Assembly (NCBI GenBank): GCA_900544445.1
Contig: UQVK01000056.1
Coordinates: 1-24,525, forward strand
Direction: 5' to 3'
DNA from: an uncultured Lachnospiraceae bacterium
Lineage (GTDB): Bacteria > Bacillota > Clostridia > Lachnospirales > Lachnospiraceae
DNA: 24,525 nt
Positions 8,122-17,492 of the stretch are shown piece after piece (within the stretch, counting starts at the first letter, position 1; every line of letters begins with the position of its first letter). The notes beneath the pieces were generated by a model. That model was not told the origin of the DNA, did not search any database, and saw only the letters and a program-made list of their open reading frames with translations. The translations under genes were made by a program, and so were the position numbers.

Positions 8122-8150
8122 ATTTTAACACAGGCATATCCCCGGTGCAA
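8122..8150 (-). promoter_or_regulatory. predicted sigma-A promoter for codY
   Basis: Minus-strand TTGCAC (8145-8150) and TAAAAT (8122-8127) have 17-base spacing and an extended -10 TG. It lies between the topA stop and codY, about 40 bases before the ATG. No T-run terminator follows topA, so topA read-through may also contribute. Confidence 0.7.
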
Positions 8151-8161
8151 CGCAAAACCGG

Positions 8162-10246
8162 TCAGTTTTCCTTCTTCTCCACAACGGTTCCGCATTCTTC
8201 GTTCCAGCAGACCAGCTTATTCCCCTTTTCCAGCATCAGAGAGCCGCAATTGGGACATTTTTCTCTGGAAGGCTTCTGCCATACCATGAAGTCACAGTCC
8301 GGATTACCTATACAACCGTAGTATTTACGTCCTTTTTTCGTTTTTTTCAGAACGATGTCCTTTCCGCATTTCGGACAGGGGACACCGATTTTTTCAAAAT
8401 AGGGCTTGGTATTGCGGCATTCCGGGAAGCCCGGGCATGCCAGAAAACGTCCGTGCGGGCCGTACTTAATCACCATGTTTCTGCCGCACAGCTCGCATTT
8501 CTCATCAGAAACCTCATCTGCAATCTTCACCTGATCCAGATCCTTCTGGGCCTGCTCCACGGCTTTATCCAGGTCGGGATAAAAATTCTCAATGATGGTC
8601 TTCCATTTTACGCTGCCTTCCTCCACGCCGTCCAGAAGCGCCTCCATGTTGGCGGTGAAATTCACATCCACGATGCTGGGAAACGCCTCCTTCATCATGT
8701 TGTTCACCACCTCGCCAAGTTCGGTGACATAGAGGTTTTTGTTTTCCTTGACGATATACCTTCGCGCAAGAATCGTAGTGATCGTGGGCGCATAGGTACT
8801 GGGCCGTCCGATTCCCTGCTCCTCCAGCGCGCGCACCAGGCTCGCCTCCGTATAGTGAGCCGGGGGCTGGGTAAAGTGCTGTGCCTGGGAGAAGCTGTCG
8901 AACGAGAGTTTCGTATCCATATCGATGCTTCCGGCCAGCATGTTGCCCTCCGCCTTTTCATCCTCCTCCTGCGTATAGACGCTCATGAAACCATCAAAGG
9001 CGATTTTGCTCGCGGAAACCGTGAAGCGGTGGCCTGCTGCGTCAATTTTCACTGAGGTCGTCTCATATCTGGCGGGCGTCATCCGGCTCGCCACAAAACG
9101 CTTCCAGATGAGCTGATACAGCCGGAACTGATCTCTGGAGAGAGATTCCTTCAGTTCGGAGGGCGTCCGCTCGATGTCCGTGGGGCGGATGGCCTCATGG
9201 GCATCCTGAATTTTCTGACTTAATCCGCTCTGCTTCGTCTGGGTCTTTTCTCCCGCGTACTGGGGGCCGTAGATCTTCTCAATATAATCGGCGGCCTGAT
9301 GCTCCGCTTCCTCTGAGACACGGGTGGAATCAGTACGCAGATAGGTGATCACACCCACCGTACCGTTTCCCTTGATGTCTACGCCTTCATAGAGCTGCTG
9401 GGCCAGCCGCATGGTTTTCTGGGTAGAAAAATTCAGCACCTTGCTGGCTTCCTGCTGCAGGGTGGAGGTGGTAAACGGCAGAGGCTGCTTTCTGATCCTC
9501 TCCCCCTTCTTCACCTCGCTCACCCGGTAATCGGCGCCGTTCAGTTCAGCGATCACCCGCTCCACATCCGCCTGGCTGGTCAGGTTCACCTTCTGCTGCG
9601 GCGTGCCGTAATACTTCGCGGTCAGCAGCTTCCTCTCTCCCGGAACCTTAAAGGAAGCGTCCAGCGTCCAGTATTCCTCCGGAATGAATGCCGCAATCTC
9701 GTCCTCTCTGTCACAGATCATGCGCAGGGCGACAGACTGCACGCGTCCGGCGGAAAGCCCGCGCTTTACCTTGGACCACAGAAGCGGGGAAATGCGGTAG
9801 CCCACCATGCGGTCCAGCGCTCTTCTCGCCTGCTGCGCGTCCACCAGGTCCATATTGATCTCCCGGGGATGCTTCAGGGATTCCTTCACCGCATTCTTTG
9901 TGATTTCGTTGAAGGTGATCCGGTACACCTTTTTGCCGCTCTTCCTTAAGTTCAGCGCTTCCATCAGATGCCAGGAAATCGCTTCTCCCTCCCGGTCAGG
10001 GTCCGTTGCGAGATAGATTTTTTCCGCCTTCTTCACTTCCTTGCGAAGATTCGCGAGGATGTCTCCCTTTCCCCTGATCGTGATATATTTGGGCTCGTAA
10101 TCGTGCTCCACGTCAATTCCAAGCTTGCTCTTCGGCAGGTCGCGCACATGTCCGTTGCTCGCCGCCACCTCATAATTCGGCCCAAGGAATTTCTTGATCG
10201 TTTTCACTTTTGCAGGTGATTCCACTATTACAAGATACTTTGCCAT
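8162..10246 (-). CDS. topA: DNA topoisomerase I (type IA)
   Basis: The 694-residue protein has the full type IA layout. A Toprim domain opens with YLVIVESPAKVKTI and contains ATDPDREGEAI (metal-binding acidic residues). The cleavage domain has ITYLRTDSTR at about residue 300 with the catalytic tyrosine. The C-terminus has three four-cysteine zinc ribbons beginning CELCGRN, CPKCGKD and CPNCGSL. It relaxes negative supercoils by nicking and passing single strands. AGAGG lies 5 bases before the ATG. A promoter at 10396-10424 and a repeat-rich leader precede it; dprA lies upstream, as in many Firmicutes (dprA-topA). Confidence 0.98.
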   Translation of the reverse strand: MAKYLVIVESPAKVKTIKKFLGPNYEVAASNGHVRDLPKSKLGIDVEHDYEPKYITIRGKGDILANLRKEVKKAEKIYLATDPDREGEAISWHLMEALNLRKSGKKVYRITFNEITKNAVKESLKHPREINMDLVDAQQARRALDRMVGYRISPLLWSKVKRGLSAGRVQSVALRMICDREDEIAAFIPEEYWTLDASFKVPGERKLLTAKYYGTPQQKVNLTSQADVERVIAELNGADYRVSEVKKGERIRKQPLPFTTSTLQQEASKVLNFSTQKTMRLAQQLYEGVDIKGNGTVGVITYLRTDSTRVSEEAEHQAADYIEKIYGPQYAGEKTQTKQSGLSQKIQDAHEAIRPTDIERTPSELKESLSRDQFRLYQLIWKRFVASRMTPARYETTSVKIDAAGHRFTVSASKIAFDGFMSVYTQEEDEKAEGNMLAGSIDMDTKLSFDSFSQAQHFTQPPAHYTEASLVRALEEQGIGRPSTYAPTITTILARRYIVKENKNLYVTELGEVVNNMMKEAFPSIVDVNFTANMEALLDGVEEGSVKWKTIIENFYPDLDKAVEQAQKDLDQVKIADEVSDEKCELCGRNMVIKYGPHGRFLACPGFPECRNTKPYFEKIGVPCPKCGKDIVLKKTKKGRKYYGCIGNPDCDFMVWQKPSREKCPNCGSLMLEKGNKLVCWNEECGTVVEKKEN

Positions 10247-10260
10247 AACTACCTCTTATA

Positions 10261-10340
10261 TTGCCGCCGCAGGCGGCATCTTGTTTCAGCAGGAGCCTCA
10301 GGCTCATGCCGGCCTCTTTGTTTGCCGCCGCAGGCGGCAT
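10261..10340 (-). repeat. REP-like unit: duplicated palindrome flanking a third hairpin in the topA leader
   Basis: A 19-base sequence, TTGCCGCCGCAGGCGGCAT on the plus strand, occurs identically at 10261-10279 and 10322-10340, 61 bases apart. Each copy folds into a 7-bp GC hairpin with a 3-base loop. Between them a third hairpin (10293-10297/10301-10305) and the palindrome GCCGGC (10308-10313) occur. The left copy ends directly before the topA ribosome site. On the plus strand the right copy is followed by TTTTTC. The layout resembles REP/BIME-type intergenic elements, but no other copy is in the window. Confidence 0.65.
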
Positions 10341-10395
10341 TTTTCTTTCTCTCCCTGCGCCGTCAAAAGCGCCGGAAGACCAGCAATCGTGAATC

Positions 10396-10424
10396 ACTAT
10401 ACACCATATTTGGGGCTGTTGCAA
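10396..10424 (-). promoter_or_regulatory. predicted sigma-A promoter for topA
   Basis: Minus-strand TTGCAA (10419-10424) and TATAGT (10396-10401) are separated by exactly 17 bases. Transcription would start near 10389, giving a leader of about 140 bases that contains the repeated hairpins. The intergenic region 10247-10520 also holds an 8-bp hairpin at 10470-10489 without a T-run. Confidence 0.75.
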
Positions 10425-10520
10425 GAAATTTTATAAAAAAATAAGGGATCCCGCCATAATTTACAGAATTTTTCAGACAAATCTGAAAAGAACTCTCTTT
10501 CCTGCCATCAGCCGTGCCGT

Positions 10521-11705
10521 CTACGGCATCCCGGCACGGAAGCGGTTTCCTTCCTGCACGCAGCTTCCCTCCAGCGTCAGTTCCACCAGAAGCTGCATGA
10601 GCTGCGTCAGGCTGCAGGATACCCCCGCTGCTCTCAGCTCCTCATACAGACGCTCCGGGGATACGGCTGAAAAATCCAGCCTATCCAGAACCGCTGTACG
10701 TAAGGGGTCCGCGCCGGAGGAATTTCTTCCCGCATCTGTCCGGTCCGTTCCCCCGCCTGTCCCGCCAGCCTTCTTCCGACCATCGCTTTCGCTTCCCGGC
10801 ATCTCCCGACATGGAAATACAGCGAGCTTCTGAAGCTCTTCCAGAAGGGCCGCCGGAGAAAGGGCAGGCGAGGCTCCCTGCCAGATCAGCCGGTTGCAGC
10901 CACGGCTCAGTTCATCCGTAATTCTTCCCGGCACAGCCCAGACCTCCTTTCCCTGCTCCAGCGCCATGTCCACGGTGATCAACGTCCCGCTTTTCTCCCT
11001 TGCTTCGATGACCAGGACCATATCCGCAAGCGCACTGATGATCCGGTTCCTCTGGGGAAACAGGCCTGCCCTCGGCGGCGTGCCCGGCGGATACTCGGAA
11101 ATGATGGCTCCCTGCCTTCCGATGCAGTCGTACAGCTGGCGGTTTTCCGGCGGATAACAGATATCCGCCCCACAGCCCAGCACCGCGCAGGTTGTACCTC
11201 CTGCCCTCAGCGCCGCCCGCTGTCCGATTCCGTCAATCCCCCGCGCCAGCCCGCTGATGGTACACACACCTGCGGACGCCAGAGCGGCAGCGAACTGCTC
11301 CGCCATATACGCACCATAAGCCGAACAGACTCTGGCGCCGATCACGGCAACTGCCGGAATCCGCTCCTGTGGCAGCTTCCCTTTCACATAAATGGCTTCC
11401 GGCCTGTCCGGAATCGGAAGCAGACGTTTTGGATAAAACGGATCTGATGCCGGATACAGTTCCATTCCACTGTTCTTCAGCATCTCGTATTCCCGCCGGA
11501 TATGCGCCCGGTTTCTTACTTCCAGCAGCTTCTTCTGCTGGGCAGGGGAAAGCAGCAGTCCCAGCTTTTCCTCCTCCAGATAAAATACGCGTTCCGCACT
11601 TCCCACCGCTTCCATCAGTCTCCGAATGGTCTTACGTCCTATTCCTTCTATATTATATAGCCAGTGAAAAAATGCCCGTTCCCTTAGAATTTCCATTTCT
11701 TCCAT
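10521..11705 (-). CDS. dprA: DNA-processing protein DprA (Smf)
   Basis: The protein is about 394 residues. An N-terminal helix-hairpin-helix region (IEGIGRKTIRRLME) precedes the Rossmann-like DprA fold. That fold contains AVIGARVCSAYG, ISGLARGIDGIGQRAAL, GCGADICYPPEN, FPQRNRIISALAD and SGTLITVDMALEQGK. A Gly-rich linker leads to a C-terminal winged helix (VSPERLYEELRAAGVS). DprA loads RecA on incoming single-stranded DNA during transformation. The ATG at 11705 has GGAGGT 11 bases upstream. An ATG at 11723, five bases after the comM stop, is the alternative, and the frame stays open to 11768. The gene directly follows comM, forming a DNA-uptake pair; no other competence gene is in the window, so competence cannot be inferred. 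Confidence 0.94.
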   Translation of the reverse strand: MEEMEILRERAFFHWLYNIEGIGRKTIRRLMEAVGSAERVFYLEEEKLGLLLSPAQQKKLLEVRNRAHIRREYEMLKNSGMELYPASDPFYPKRLLPIPDRPEAIYVKGKLPQERIPAVAVIGARVCSAYGAYMAEQFAAALASAGVCTISGLARGIDGIGQRAALRAGGTTCAVLGCGADICYPPENRQLYDCIGRQGAIISEYPPGTPPRAGLFPQRNRIISALADMVLVIEAREKSGTLITVDMALEQGKEVWAVPGRITDELSRGCNRLIWQGASPALSPAALLEELQKLAVFPCREMPGSESDGRKKAGGTGGGTDRTDAGRNSSGADPLRTAVLDRLDFSAVSPERLYEELRAAGVSCSLTQLMQLLVELTLEGSCVQEGNRFRAGMP

Positions 11706-11725
11706 CCCGTTACTTACCTCCATGG

Positions 11726-13270
11726 TTACAATGCTCCGGCATATTTTCCGGCCGTAAGACGCAGGCACGCCGCTTCGCTCAGGTGTACCTTTCCGATCCT
11801 TTCCTCTCCGTCCAGATCCGCCAGAGTCCGCGCCACCCGCAGAAGGCGGTGACAGGAACGGGCCGTCAGTTCCAGCCTGTCAAACATCAGTTCCAGAAAC
11901 TGTTGTTCCTGCATTCCCAGCGCACAGTATCGGCTCAGTTCCCTCTGTCCCATCTGGGAATTGTACCGAATGCTTCCTTGCAGCAGGGGATCCTGCCTGA
12001 AACGGCGTTCCTGACGCTTCCGCGCTTCCATCACCGCAGTCCGCAGTCTGGCGCTGTCCATTTCCGTTCTGCCTTCCCGTTTCATCAATACGGCAAATTC
12101 CACCCGCTCCACCTCCGCGCACAGATCCATCCGATCCAGAATGGGGCCGGAGATTCCTGACAGATACCGGGCCACCTGCCCGGGCGAACAGAGGCAGCGG
12201 TTCCGATCCGGATAATACCCGCAGGGACAGGGATTCATCGCCGCCACCAGCATGAAATCGGCAGGATAGCAGTAAGTTCCGCTGCTTCTTAAGATCCGAA
12301 CCTGTTTTTCTTCCAGCGGCTGGCGCAGCAGATCCAGCGTCGACCTTTTAAATTCTGCAAGTTCGTCCAGAAAAAGAACGCCTCTGTGTGCCAGACTGAC
12401 GGCACCCGGCTTCGGCACCTGCCCTCCTCCGGTCAGCGCATGTCCCGTCACCGTATGATGGGGTGCCACAAAGGGCCTCCCGCCCCCATGCAGGAAGTTT
12501 GCAGCCGGAAGCCCGGCGATGCTGTAGATGGAGGCGGCCTCCAGCCGTTCCTCCTCCGACATCGGTGGCAAAATGGAGGGCAGACAGCGCGCAATCATGG
12601 TTTTCCCTGCTCCGGGCGGACCGATCATGAGCATATGATGAAACCCGGCCGCCGCAGCGGCAGCGGCTCTTTTTGCCCCTTCCTGCCCTCGAATCTCCCC
12701 GAAATCCGGCCCCTGTGCAGCCTGATCCAAACGTTTCTTCTTTCCCGGCGTCCTTTCGCCCTTTTCCCGGACCGCATCCGCAAGCTCCCTCAGTTCACGG
12801 ATTCCCCGGAGATGGATTCCTTCCACCATACGCGCTTCTTCCACATTTTCTTCCGGAATGATGCAGCGCTCCAGCCCTTTCTTTCTGGCCTCCAGCACCA
12901 TGGGAAGAATCCCCCGCACCGGCCTGACCTCCCCGTTCAGCCCCAGCTCTCCCGCAATCATGATCCGCTCCACATCCTCTGACAGAATCAGTCCCTGCGC
13001 GGCCAGGATTCCCGCCGCCACAGGCAGGTCATAAAAGGTTCCTGCCTTGTGCAGGCTTGCGGGCGAAATATTCACAGTGATCCGCATGGGAGGCAGCTCA
13101 ATCTCCGCATTACGAAGCGCCACACGAATCCTTTCTCTGGCCTCCTTCACCTCACTTCCCAGAAGCCCCACCATCTCAAAGCCGGGCAGGCCTCTGGAGC
13201 AGTCCACCTCCACACGGGCCAGATAGCAGTCCAGCCCGTGCAGTCCTCCGGTTATGATTGTGCTGTACAT
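11726..13270 (-). CDS. comM: ComM/YifB-family AAA+ ATPase (Mg-chelatase subunit ChlI-like)
   Basis: The start at 13270 gives 514 residues beginning MYSTIITGGLHGLD, matching the family N-terminus (Lon-protease-like fold, with RGLPGFEMVGL at about 30-40). The AAA+ core has Walker A GPPGAGKT and Walker B GVLFLDELAEF, followed by the Mg-chelatase C-terminal helical domain with a Cys cluster (NPCPCGYYPDRNRCLC). ComM in Gram-negative bacteria is a hexameric branch-migration helicase acting in transformation; a like role here is inference. AGGAGG lies 11 bases before this ATG. The frame extends to 13375, but that would overlap sigK by 41 bases and add residues not found in the family. The stop abuts dprA. 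Confidence 0.93.
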   Translation of the reverse strand: MYSTIITGGLHGLDCYLARVEVDCSRGLPGFEMVGLLGSEVKEARERIRVALRNAEIELPPMRITVNISPASLHKAGTFYDLPVAAGILAAQGLILSEDVERIMIAGELGLNGEVRPVRGILPMVLEARKKGLERCIIPEENVEEARMVEGIHLRGIRELRELADAVREKGERTPGKKKRLDQAAQGPDFGEIRGQEGAKRAAAAAAAGFHHMLMIGPPGAGKTMIARCLPSILPPMSEEERLEAASIYSIAGLPAANFLHGGGRPFVAPHHTVTGHALTGGGQVPKPGAVSLAHRGVLFLDELAEFKRSTLDLLRQPLEEKQVRILRSSGTYCYPADFMLVAAMNPCPCGYYPDRNRCLCSPGQVARYLSGISGPILDRMDLCAEVERVEFAVLMKREGRTEMDSARLRTAVMEARKRQERRFRQDPLLQGSIRYNSQMGQRELSRYCALGMQEQQFLELMFDRLELTARSCHRLLRVARTLADLDGEERIGKVHLSEAACLRLTAGKYAGAL

Positions 13271-13334
13271 TCCCCGTACTTCCTCCTCTCGTATTTCCTT
13301 TTTCATTTTTAAATGGATTTTTTCAGAAACTTTT

Positions 13335-14000
13335 TTAAGATTTGGTATAAGAACTGTCATTTTCCTGTCTTTCAAAGCCTTCCCTCAGCTTTAAAAGCGC
13401 TCTTTTTTCGATTCTGGAAACATAGCTTCGTGAGATATCCAGCTTTTTTCCAATTTCCCGCTGGGTCACTTCCTCTCCTCCCAGGAGGCCGTATCGCAGG
13501 CAGATGATTTCCTTCTCCCGCTCCGTCAAAAGAGAATTGATCATGCCGGCGAGCTTTCCAAGACTTTGTTCCAGCTCCAGCCGCTCCACGATATCCGGCA
13601 TTTCCTGCGCCGTCACATCCAGCAGGCTGATCTCGTTTCCCTCCCGGTCCGTGCCGATGGGTTCGTAAAGGGAGACCTCCCGGGAAGTTTTTTTCTTGCT
13701 TCGAAGCATCATCAAAAGCTCATTGTCGATGCACCTGGCCGCATAGGTGGCAAGCTTGCTGTTCTTCGCGGCGTCGAAGGAATCCACCGCTTTGATCAGC
13801 CCAATGGTGCCGATCGAAATCAGATCCTCCATCTCCTCGTCCACGTTCTGATACTTCTTCGCGATATGGGCTACCAGCCGCAGATTTCGTTCTATCAGTT
13901 TCTGCTTGGCCTCCCTGGCTTTTACGCCGTCACTCCCCCCAAGTGCCTCAAGGCACTCTCTTTCCTCTTCTTTGGACAATGGTTTCAGAAAGGTTTTCAA
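13335..14000 (-). CDS. sigK: sporulation sigma factor of the SigK type (TTG start, no pro-sequence)
   Basis: The 221-residue sigma-70-family protein has region 2 (NLRLVAHIAKKYQ through LISIGTIGLIKAV and TYAARCIDNELLM) and region 4 with the helix-turn-helix QREIGKKLDISRSYVSRIEK. The block VSLYEPIGTDREGNEISLLDV corresponds to the SigK-specific segment of Bacillus. In sporulation SigK directs late mother-cell (coat and cortex) genes. The start is TTG at 14000. An in-frame TGA lies only seven codons upstream, so the roughly 20-residue pro-sequence of Bacillus SigK cannot be encoded. The gene is uninterrupted (no skin-type element). It lies between hemW and comM. SigE is the alternative but less likely, since there is no spoIIGA neighbour and the EGNEISL block is K-like. 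Confidence 0.9.
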   Translation of the reverse strand: MKTFLKPLSKEEERECLEALGGSDGVKAREAKQKLIERNLRLVAHIAKKYQNVDEEMEDLISIGTIGLIKAVDSFDAAKNSKLATYAARCIDNELLMMLRSKKKTSREVSLYEPIGTDREGNEISLLDVTAQEMPDIVERLELEQSLGKLAGMINSLLTEREKEIICLRYGLLGGEEVTQREIGKKLDISRSYVSRIEKRALLKLREGFERQENDSSYTKS

Positions 14001-14027
14001 AAGGAGCCCCCATAGTCAGTTTAATAC

Positions 14028-14055
14028 TATTCTATGAGGCCCCGGGCTTCAAAGT
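14028..14055 (-). promoter_or_regulatory. candidate mother-cell (SigE/SigK-type) promoter of sigK
   Basis: On the minus strand CATAGAATA (14028-14036) matches the SigK -10 pattern CATAnnnTA exactly and the SigE -10 CATACAAT at 7 of 8 positions. AC at 14054-14055 is 17 bases upstream, as expected for the short SigK -35. The rest of the 127-base hemW-sigK spacer is GC-rich with hairpins such as GGCGG/CCGCC at 14067-14081. Short consensus sequences match by chance fairly often, so this is moderate evidence. Confidence 0.5.
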
Positions 14056-14163
14056 GCCAGTACCCCGGCGGATTTGCCGCCTGTCAGTACCAGCGGGCCG
14101 CGCCTCCACGGCCTTTCAGGAACGGGCACGCCTGCCTCCTGCGGTCTGTGAAATCAACGGTTC

Positions 14164-15420
14164 TCAGAACAGAAACATGGCAAGGGCATAATTGCTCACA
14201 TCGATCCCCCTGGCGCTCAGCCTGAAAAAGACGGATCCATCCTCCTTCTGATACCGGAGTAAAAGCCCTTCCCGGATCAGCCGTTCAACCGGCTCTTCAT
14301 ACACCGCTTCCAGAGGCTTTCCATATAATCTCTCAAATGTGGAAGCGCTCACCCCTTCCGTCTTTCGAAGCCCCAGGAACATGAATTCCTCCATCTGATC
14401 CTGTATGGAAAGCCGGGTCATCTCTTTTTTGATCCGGGTCTCTTCCCCCGTCTGACCGGCATGGGCGAGATATTCCGCCAGCTCCGCCGTATTGCTCCAG
14501 CGCACGTTTTCCCGGAGGGACGCCGCTCCCAGACCGAAGCCCGCATAGTCCGTCCGTTCCCAGTAAGCCAGATTATGCCGGCAGGCAAAGCCAGGCAGCG
14601 CATAATTGGAGATCTCATAGCGTCCGTATCCCCCTTTAGCCAGGTATTCCCCCGTCCGTTCATACATGAGCCGGTCCTCTTCCTCGGAAGGAAGCGGCTT
14701 TCTTTTCTCCATCTGCCGTTTCTCTGATGCAGCGTCCTGCGGACCATACCAGTCGTAAAAGGGCGTTCCTTCCTCAATGATCAGGCTGTATGCGGAAATG
14801 TGCTCCGGCTTAAGTTCCACGACGCTTTCCAGTGTATCCATCCAGCTCTCCACGCTCTGTCCCGGAAGGGCCGACATCAGATCGATGTTGAGATTGGAAA
14901 AGCCTGCCCTTCTTGCCGCCTCATACCCCCACAGGAACTCCTTCCTGGTATGGATTCTGCCCAGACTTTTCAGTTCTTCGTCATGAGCGGACTGCAGCCC
15001 GATGCTCAGACGGTTCACACCGGCCTTTCTCCAGGCCCGCAGCTTCTCTTCCGTCAGCGTTCCCGGATTGGCCTCCAGCGTGATTTCCATCTCCTTTTCC
15101 GGCAGAAAGGAAAACCTCTGATACAGCCGTTCCAGAATGGCCGCAGTCTGTTCCGGCATGAGCAGGGACGGTGTCCCGCCTCCGAAAAAGACGGTATGCA
15201 CCTGAAAGCCTTTGTACAGCGGCGCCTGCGCGTCAATCTCTGCAAGGAGGGCATTCACATAGCTTTCTCTTATCGCGTCATCGGAAGGGGCTGAAAGGAA
15301 ATCGCAGTACAGACATTTTTGAATGCAGAAGGGGATATGAACATAGATGCCGAGAGTTTTTTTCCTGAAAGGCAGAAGTGTATTTCTTTTGAATGGATCT
15401 TTCATCATATTTTCAACCAT
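14164..15420 (-). CDS. hemW: radical SAM heme chaperone HemW
   Basis: The product is up to 418 residues. It carries YVHIPFCIQKCLYCDF with Cys32, Cys36 and Cys39 in the CxxxCxxC radical SAM order, followed by Phe41 as in HemW rather than HemN. VFFGGGTPS and the EANPGT motif follow, then a C-terminal HemN-like domain. HemW delivers heme and does not act as coproporphyrinogen dehydrogenase, although older annotations call it HemN. The start is uncertain: ATG codons at 15420, 15408 and 15405 all lack a clear ribosome site. The first is only about four bases from the predicted transcription start. The position after lepA matches B. subtilis and many other Firmicutes. Confidence 0.93.
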   Translation of the reverse strand: MVENMMKDPFKRNTLLPFRKKTLGIYVHIPFCIQKCLYCDFLSAPSDDAIRESYVNALLAEIDAQAPLYKGFQVHTVFFGGGTPSLLMPEQTAAILERLYQRFSFLPEKEMEITLEANPGTLTEEKLRAWRKAGVNRLSIGLQSAHDEELKSLGRIHTRKEFLWGYEAARRAGFSNLNIDLMSALPGQSVESWMDTLESVVELKPEHISAYSLIIEEGTPFYDWYGPQDAASEKRQMEKRKPLPSEEEDRLMYERTGEYLAKGGYGRYEISNYALPGFACRHNLAYWERTDYAGFGLGAASLRENVRWSNTAELAEYLAHAGQTGEETRIKKEMTRLSIQDQMEEFMFLGLRKTEGVSASTFERLYGKPLEAVYEEPVERLIREGLLLRYQKEDGSVFFRLSARGIDVSNYALAMFLF

Positions 15421-15430
15421 TTATATTTTT

Positions 15431-15459
15431 ACCATACCAGAAACAGGGCAGAATTGCAA
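15431..15459 (-). promoter_or_regulatory. predicted sigma-A promoter for hemW
   Basis: Minus-strand TTGCAA (15454-15459) and TATGGT (15431-15436) have 17-base spacing and an extended -10 TG. Transcription would begin near 15424, immediately before the first ATG. Confidence 0.65.
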
Positions 15460-15484
15460 CTTCTTTTTCTGCCATGTTTCGTGC

Positions 15485-15587
15485 GGTCTGCGCAGGGAAT
15501 ACGCAGACCCGAGCGGCAGCAGGCGGATACCCGCACGGGCACCCGCCTGCCTGTCTTTCGGGAACTGGCAGATGCATTTGCCGTTCC
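15485..15587 (-). repeat. three consecutive hairpins in the lepA-hemW spacer
   Basis: Within 103 bases there are three strong inverted repeats: 15485-15492/15502-15509 (8 bp), 15519-15526/15543-15550 (8 bp with an inner CCC/GGG stem) and 15561-15570/15579-15587 (9 bp with one bulge). None is followed by a T-run on either strand. They probably protect or end the lepA transcript, but a classical terminator is not visible. Confidence 0.6.
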
Positions 15588-15592
15588 TGTGT

Positions 15593-17407
<1,815 letters not shown>

Positions 17408-17457
17408 GTTCTCCTCCGTACTTCTGATTGAAAAACGCCGTACTTTCTTGTACGGAC
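17408..17457 (-). promoter_or_regulatory. lepA leader with attenuator-like hairpin and alternative pairing next to the ribosome site
   Basis: The predicted 50-base leader opens with CCGTAC (17450-17455), which pairs with GTACGG (17438-17443) around a 6-base loop. CG and five T follow, resembling a short intrinsic terminator. A second GTACGG (17416-17421) lies directly against the GGAGGAG ribosome site, so the same 5' segment has two alternative partners. Whether it switches is inference. Confidence 0.5.
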
Positions 17458-17463
17458 ATGCCA

Positions 17464-17492
17464 AGTATAGCAAAATCGGCGGTTTCGGTCAA
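17464..17492 (-). promoter_or_regulatory. predicted sigma-A promoter for lepA
   Basis: Minus-strand TTGACC (17487-17492), a 17-base spacer and TATACT (17464-17469) with an extended -10 TG form one of the best sigma-A promoters in the window. The -35 element contains the spoIIP stop codon. Confidence 0.82.

Noticed and set aside
10170..10424. An 84-codon minus-strand frame across the topA start region.
   Set aside because: It overlaps the topA start and is made of the palindromic leader repeats; it begins at the topA -35 element.
10512..10539. 8-bp inverted repeat across the dprA stop codon as a terminator.
   Set aside because: No T-run follows on the minus strand, and most of the hairpin lies within or at the end of the coding sequence.
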